DNA from: Wagnerdoeblera intermedia
GTDB lineage: Bacteria > Pseudomonadota > Alphaproteobacteria > Rhodobacterales > Rhodobacteraceae
NCBI RefSeq assembly: GCF_042647465.1
Contig: NZ_JBHRVN010000004.1
Length of the DNA: 64,000 nt
Strand: one strand, 5' to 3'
Part shown: piece after piece, positions 61,202-64,000 of the stretch
How positions within the stretch are numbered: the stretch's first letter is position 1
How the letters are laid out: every line of letters starts with the position of its first letter
Translations under genes and position numbers: made by a program
Notes under the pieces: model-generated
The model's input: the letters and a program-made list of their open reading frames with translations, nothing else
Database searches by the model: none
Told to the model about the DNA's origin: nothing

Positions 61202-61433
61202 ATCAGGCTCCTTCAGGGGCCGCGCTGCCGGGGCAGTTGCGGCGGGTGTGCCTTTCAGATGCCGGAAAGACCCGATGTCAGGCAAAATCAGCGGGCTGTT
61301 ATGGGATGGCATGCCGCGCAGCGGGCCTGCGTTATGGGATAACAGGGGGGCAGAGCGGCATGATATTGCATAACTTTGCCACCCGCCTCATGCTCTGAGG
61401 GATAAAGCCCCGGCCTTTACCAAGGAGATCCCC

Positions 61434-61727
61434 ATGCCGCGCCTGAGACTGCCTGCTGCCGCTGTGATGGCGGCCCTGTTGCTGGCGGGCCCGGCGGCGG
61501 CGGGATGTTATGCCGATTATAAAGCCAAGCAGGATGATCCGTTGCGGCTGCATTATGGGGTGATTGAGCTGCCTGCTTCGGCCTGTCGCGGGGGTGCGGC
61601 AGAGGCTGAGATTCGCCAGCGTCTGGCGGGCGCGGGCTGGACATTGCTGCAGGTGATGTCTTTCTTCGATGAGGGCGGACTTGCAGAAAGGAAGGCCAAT
61701 GCCGGTGGATGGTTCCTCCGCTTCTGA
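61434..61727 (+). CDS. hypothetical small secreted protein
   Basis: 97 aa with a Sec signal peptide ending GPAAAG (about residue 23) and two cysteines, C25 and C51, in a mature chain of about 73 residues, likely a disulfide in the periplasm. The family is not recognised. Its end overlaps the start of the next gene by 29 bp, so the two are co-transcribed and probably coupled. The pairing with a membrane wHTH regulator suggests a signal partner, which is inference. Confidence 0.65.
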   Translation: MPRLRLPAAAVMAALLLAGPAAAGCYADYKAKQDDPLRLHYGVIELPASACRGGAAEAEIRQRLAGAGWTLLQVMSFFDEGGLAERKANAGGWFLRF

Positions 61728-62403
61728 GGCGCTGCGCCAGGGCTCACGGGTGGTTGTGGCAGGTGTCAGTGCCGTCGTGCTGATCCTGCTGACGGCGGCT
61801 GTCTTGCTGTTTCTGAACCTGCCCGATGCCAATGCCTTCAATGCGGGGGTGGAGCGGCTGTTTGTTGAGAATACCGCTCTGACCGGGGAGACCGAGATCC
61901 GCCTGCTGGAGATCCTTGCACAGTCGGGGACCTCTTTTGCCGAAGTGCTGGTCAGCTACCGTGCGGTGATCTTTGTGCTGCTGGTCTTTTCGGCCGCGCT
62001 TCTGGGGGTCGCGCTGGTGGCGCTGCTGACCATTGTCTCGCTGAACCGCCGTCTGCGCGAGTTGCGGCAGGCGGGGCTGCAAGTGTCCTCTCTGGTGATT
62101 TCCCGCGCCGAGCGGACGGTGACGCTGAACGCCATGGAGTTTCCGCTGACCGAGGCTGCGATTGAGACCTTGGCGGTGCTGGCAGAGGCGCGGATGGATG
62201 ACGAGATCCTGAGCGGTGCCGAGATCGAGGCAATGATCACCGGCCGCAATGCTGCCGATTGCGAGGAGGCGGCCGGGGCCACCCGCATCAAGCGGCTGCG
62301 TGATGCGCTTGGCAATCAGCTGGTGAGTGAGCTGCTGGTTAAAACCGTGACGCGGAAGGGCTATATGCTCAGCGCCGACCGCTCGGTCATCCGGATGCAA
62401 TAA
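61699..62403 (+). CDS. membrane-anchored regulator with C-terminal winged helix
   Basis: A 234-aa protein with transmembrane segments at about residues 18-40 and 86-113 and a periplasmic loop of about 45 residues. Residues about 125-234 form an OmpR/PhoB-like wHTH: the FPLTEAAIETLAVLAEARMDDEILSGAEIEAMI helix pair (motif in parts), TRIKRLRDALG as recognition helix, and VKTVTRKGYML as the wing. The domain order is the reverse of ToxR/CadC, where the wHTH comes first. The start at 61699 follows AAAGGAAG and lies inside the previous gene. The target DNA is unknown. Confidence 0.75.
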   Translation: MPVDGSSASEALRQGSRVVVAGVSAVVLILLTAAVLLFLNLPDANAFNAGVERLFVENTALTGETEIRLLEILAQSGTSFAEVLVSYRAVIFVLLVFSAALLGVALVALLTIVSLNRRLRELRQAGLQVSSLVISRAERTVTLNAMEFPLTEAAIETLAVLAEARMDDEILSGAEIEAMITGRNAADCEEAAGATRIKRLRDALGNQLVSELLVKTVTRKGYMLSADRSVIRMQ

Positions 62404-62425
62404 AGCCGCCCCGGGGGGCGGCTTG
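62403..62425 (+). terminator. possible terminator after the wHTH membrane gene
   Basis: Stem AAGCCGCCCC / GGGGCGGCTT (10 bp) right at the stop codon, but only TTG follows, so it may be a weak or Rho-aided end. Confidence 0.5.
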
Positions 62426-62448
62426 TGAATCAGGCAGGGCGGGCGGGA

Positions 62449-63132
62449 TCAGCCGATTTTGGTCTCAACCGCGCCCAGGCCTTCAATCTCCACCCGCACG
62501 GTTTCGCCCCGCGCCACAGCGCCCACACCAGCCGGGGTGCCGGTGAAGATCAGATCGCCGGGCTGCAGCTCAACCAGGGTTGAGAGGTAAGCGATGACAT
62601 GGGGCACATCCCAGATCATGTCCGCCAGATCGCCGTCCTGACGGATCGCGCCGTCAACGGTGCAGCAAATGCGGCCCTTTGACATCGAACCGCAGTCGGC
62701 GACCGGCACGATGTCCCCGCAGACGGCAGAGCGGTCAAAGCCCTTGCTCATATCCCAGGGGCGGCGCTGCTGTTTGGCCTGGGCCTGCATGTCGCGGCGG
62801 GTCAGATCATTGCCGGGGGCGAAGCCCCAGATCAGACCGGAAGCCGCTTCAACGCTGACATTGCTGCCGCCTTTGCCCAGAGCGACGACCAGTTCCGCCT
62901 CATGGTGCAGATCTTCGGTCGCTGAAGGGTAGGGGATGGCTTCATTGCCGGTCACCAGGCTGTCGGCGGGTTTGGTGAAGAAGAAGGGCGGCTCTTTGGT
63001 GTCCGCGCCCATTTCTTTGGCGTGTTCTTCGTAATTGCGCCCCACGCAGAAGATGCGGCGGACCGGAAAACGGTCGGCGCTGCCTTTGACGGGGACCGAA
63101 GCGGGGGCAGGGGGGGCGAATACGAAGGTCAT
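62449..63132 (-). CDS. fumarylacetoacetate hydrolase (FAH) family protein
   Basis: Metal-dependent C-C or C-O hydrolase or decarboxylase-like enzyme; 227 aa from the ATG at 63132. The motifs are IFCVGRNYEEHAKEMG, a metal-site pattern HHEAELVV with Glu, GNDLTRRD and PGDLIFTGTPAGVG. The substrate is undetermined; fumarylpyruvate or acylpyruvate are common for this subgroup. Confidence 0.9.
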   Translation of the reverse strand: MTFVFAPPAPASVPVKGSADRFPVRRIFCVGRNYEEHAKEMGADTKEPPFFFTKPADSLVTGNEAIPYPSATEDLHHEAELVVALGKGGSNVSVEAASGLIWGFAPGNDLTRRDMQAQAKQQRRPWDMSKGFDRSAVCGDIVPVADCGSMSKGRICCTVDGAIRQDGDLADMIWDVPHVIAYLSTLVELQPGDLIFTGTPAGVGAVARGETVRVEIEGLGAVETKIG

Positions 63133-63139
63133 CAAATCC

Positions 63140-64000
63140 TCACGGGCCAAGTGTGAAGCAATTGATGGCACGGGCCTGGAGGCGGCGACAGGCCAGATCC
63201 GCCTGATCGCGGGTCAGACCTGCAAATGTGGCCTCCCAGCCACCGCCTTTTTGATTAATTTTACGCAAAGCGCCTTCCAAAGCGCGCGTTTCAGACAGAG
63301 CGGTCTGCAGAAGCGCCCGTTCGGCGGTGCCGCGCGAGTTGAATTTGCCCAGGGTGATCGCCCAGTGCCGACCGCCTGAGGTCGAGACGCGGGAGACGAC
63401 CTCACGGGTCTCTGCCGGGGCAGAGGTGCGCTGAACATTTGAGGGCAGCGTCTCGGTGGTCTCGGCGCGGGCCATGGTCATCACGATTTCACCGGGCCTT
63501 GCGCGCGGGCGCTCTCCGCTGAGGGCGGGGACGACGAGCTTACCGGTAAAGCCCTGAGCCAGCGGGACGTTTTCGTCATCCGCAGGCGGGACGGGCATGT
63601 CTTCGGGAAGATCTGCCTCGGCAAGCTCTGCCACGCTGGCGGGCAGAACGGCGGCGGCCAGGCTTGGCGAGCGTGCGTCCTGCGGCGAGGGGCTGACTTC
63701 GCGGCCCGCCTCATCAACCACCTGGAAGGGCATGGCAGGGGCTTCGGCTGCGACTTCCGCCGTCTGGACGACCGCCGGAGCAGCTTCAGGGGGCGGGGCC
63801 GCATTGGCAAGCGCCAGGGCCTCTGCCACAGCCTCAGGTGCCGGAGCGGCCGGGGCAGGAGCCTCCGCCATCTGCACCGTTTCAGGGCGGGCACGCGGCT
63901 GGGTCAGCGGCACGCCGCTCAGCAGGGTTTCAACCTCAGCCACAGCCTGTGCCACTTCGGTCACCGGTGCCTCTGCGGGCGTCTGGGAGACGGTTTCGGC
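63140..64000 (-). CDS. C-terminal part of a SPOR-like domain protein, probably D-alanyl-D-alanine carboxypeptidase
   Basis: The frame is open to the right edge of the window, so only the last 286 codons are seen. The visible N-terminal part is a Pro/Ala/Glu-rich linker of about 200 residues; the last 80 residues form a SPOR-like peptidoglycan-binding domain (HWAITLGKFNSRGTAERALLQ, then ADLACRRLQARAINCF). In Rhodobacteraceae this tail follows an S11 D,D-carboxypeptidase domain; that domain is outside the window, so the enzyme name is inference. It ends 8 bp before the FAH gene start. Confidence 0.75.
   Translation of the reverse strand, partial: AETVSQTPAEAPVTEVAQAVAEVETLLSGVPLTQPRARPETVQMAEAPAPAAPAPEAVAEALALANAAPPPEAAPAVVQTAEVAAEAPAMPFQVVDEAGREVSPSPQDARSPSLAAAVLPASVAELAEADLPEDMPVPPADDENVPLAQGFTGKLVVPALSGERPRARPGEIVMTMARAETTETLPSNVQRTSAPAETREVVSRVSTSGGRHWAITLGKFNSRGTAERALLQTALSETRALEGALRKINQKGGGWEATFAGLTRDQADLACRRLQARAINCFTLGP

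Noticed and set aside
1..64000. CRISPR arrays, prophage, insertion sequences, rRNA or toxin-antitoxin genes
   Set aside because: None seen on either strand; the window is almost entirely housekeeping genes.

Overview
The window is a stretch of chromosome from an alphaproteobacterium, almost certainly Rhodobacteraceae (GC roughly 60% by eye). The reasons are: a CcrM-type GANTC methyltransferase and the division-plane ATPase MipZ; an endonuclease-type MutL; a cysteine-less L31; several peptide deformylase genes beside fmt; a YlxR/L7Ae fusion between nusA and infB; and a replication-origin neighbourhood of the form parB-parA-rsmG-mnmG-mnmE-rho-hemJ / maf-aroE-coaE-dnaQ-secB. Nearly everything is housekeeping. 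I see no prophage, insertion sequence, CRISPR array, rRNA operon or defence island.

Layout. 1-9 kb: the tail of an M16 peptidase, mutL, a lipoprotein hydrolase, a malic enzyme fused to a phosphotransacetylase domain, mutS and grpE. 9-13 kb: hrcA, rph, rdgB and hemW. 12.9-20.3 kb: a leftward block parB, parA, rsmG, mnmG, mnmE, rho, hemJ. 20.26-20.65 kb: a non-coding segment with the hallmarks of oriC (AT-rich stretch, DnaA boxes, three clustered GANTC sites, inverted repeats). Two parS palindromes lie 3.4 and 8.8 kb to its left, one over the rdgB stop codon and one over the mnmG start codon. 20.65-23.4 kb: the overlapping rightward operon maf-aroE-coaE-dnaQ. 23.4-30 kb: secB, rpsA, ihfB, lapA, trpF, then leftward rpmH-rnpA-yidD, then an orphan histidine kinase. 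30-32 kb: two identical tRNA-Arg(ACG) genes, a secreted or anchored nuclease, a 765-bp AT-rich gap and two tRNA-Lys(TTT) genes.

32-40 kb: dapF, mtaB and the transcription/translation operon rimP-nusA-ylxR-infB, whose leader carries a promoter, a short upstream ORF and an intrinsic terminator. 40-46 kb: a hydrolase, a CoA transferase with an acyl-CoA dehydrogenase, mipZ, a glycosyltransferase, rpmE and rplS. 46-55 kb: truB, an acyl-CoA synthetase, an M29 aminopeptidase and a three-gene unit ALDH-deoC-tandem ALDH. 55-64 kb: three deformylase paralogs with fmt, a PatB-type lyase, ccrM, rnhB, small secreted proteins, a membrane-anchored winged-helix regulator, an FAH-family hydrolase and the 3' end of a SPOR-domain protein, probably a D,D-carboxypeptidase.

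The origin-linked parts fit together: ParA/ParB and the two parS sites segregate the origin, MipZ uses ParB to place the division site, CcrM methylates GANTC sites that cluster in the origin, and MutS/MutL, DnaQ and RdgB guard replication fidelity. The most unusual sequence-level signal is a 9-mer, CGCCAGGTT, that occurs about 19 times on the two strands, concentrated just right of the origin and often using rare codons.
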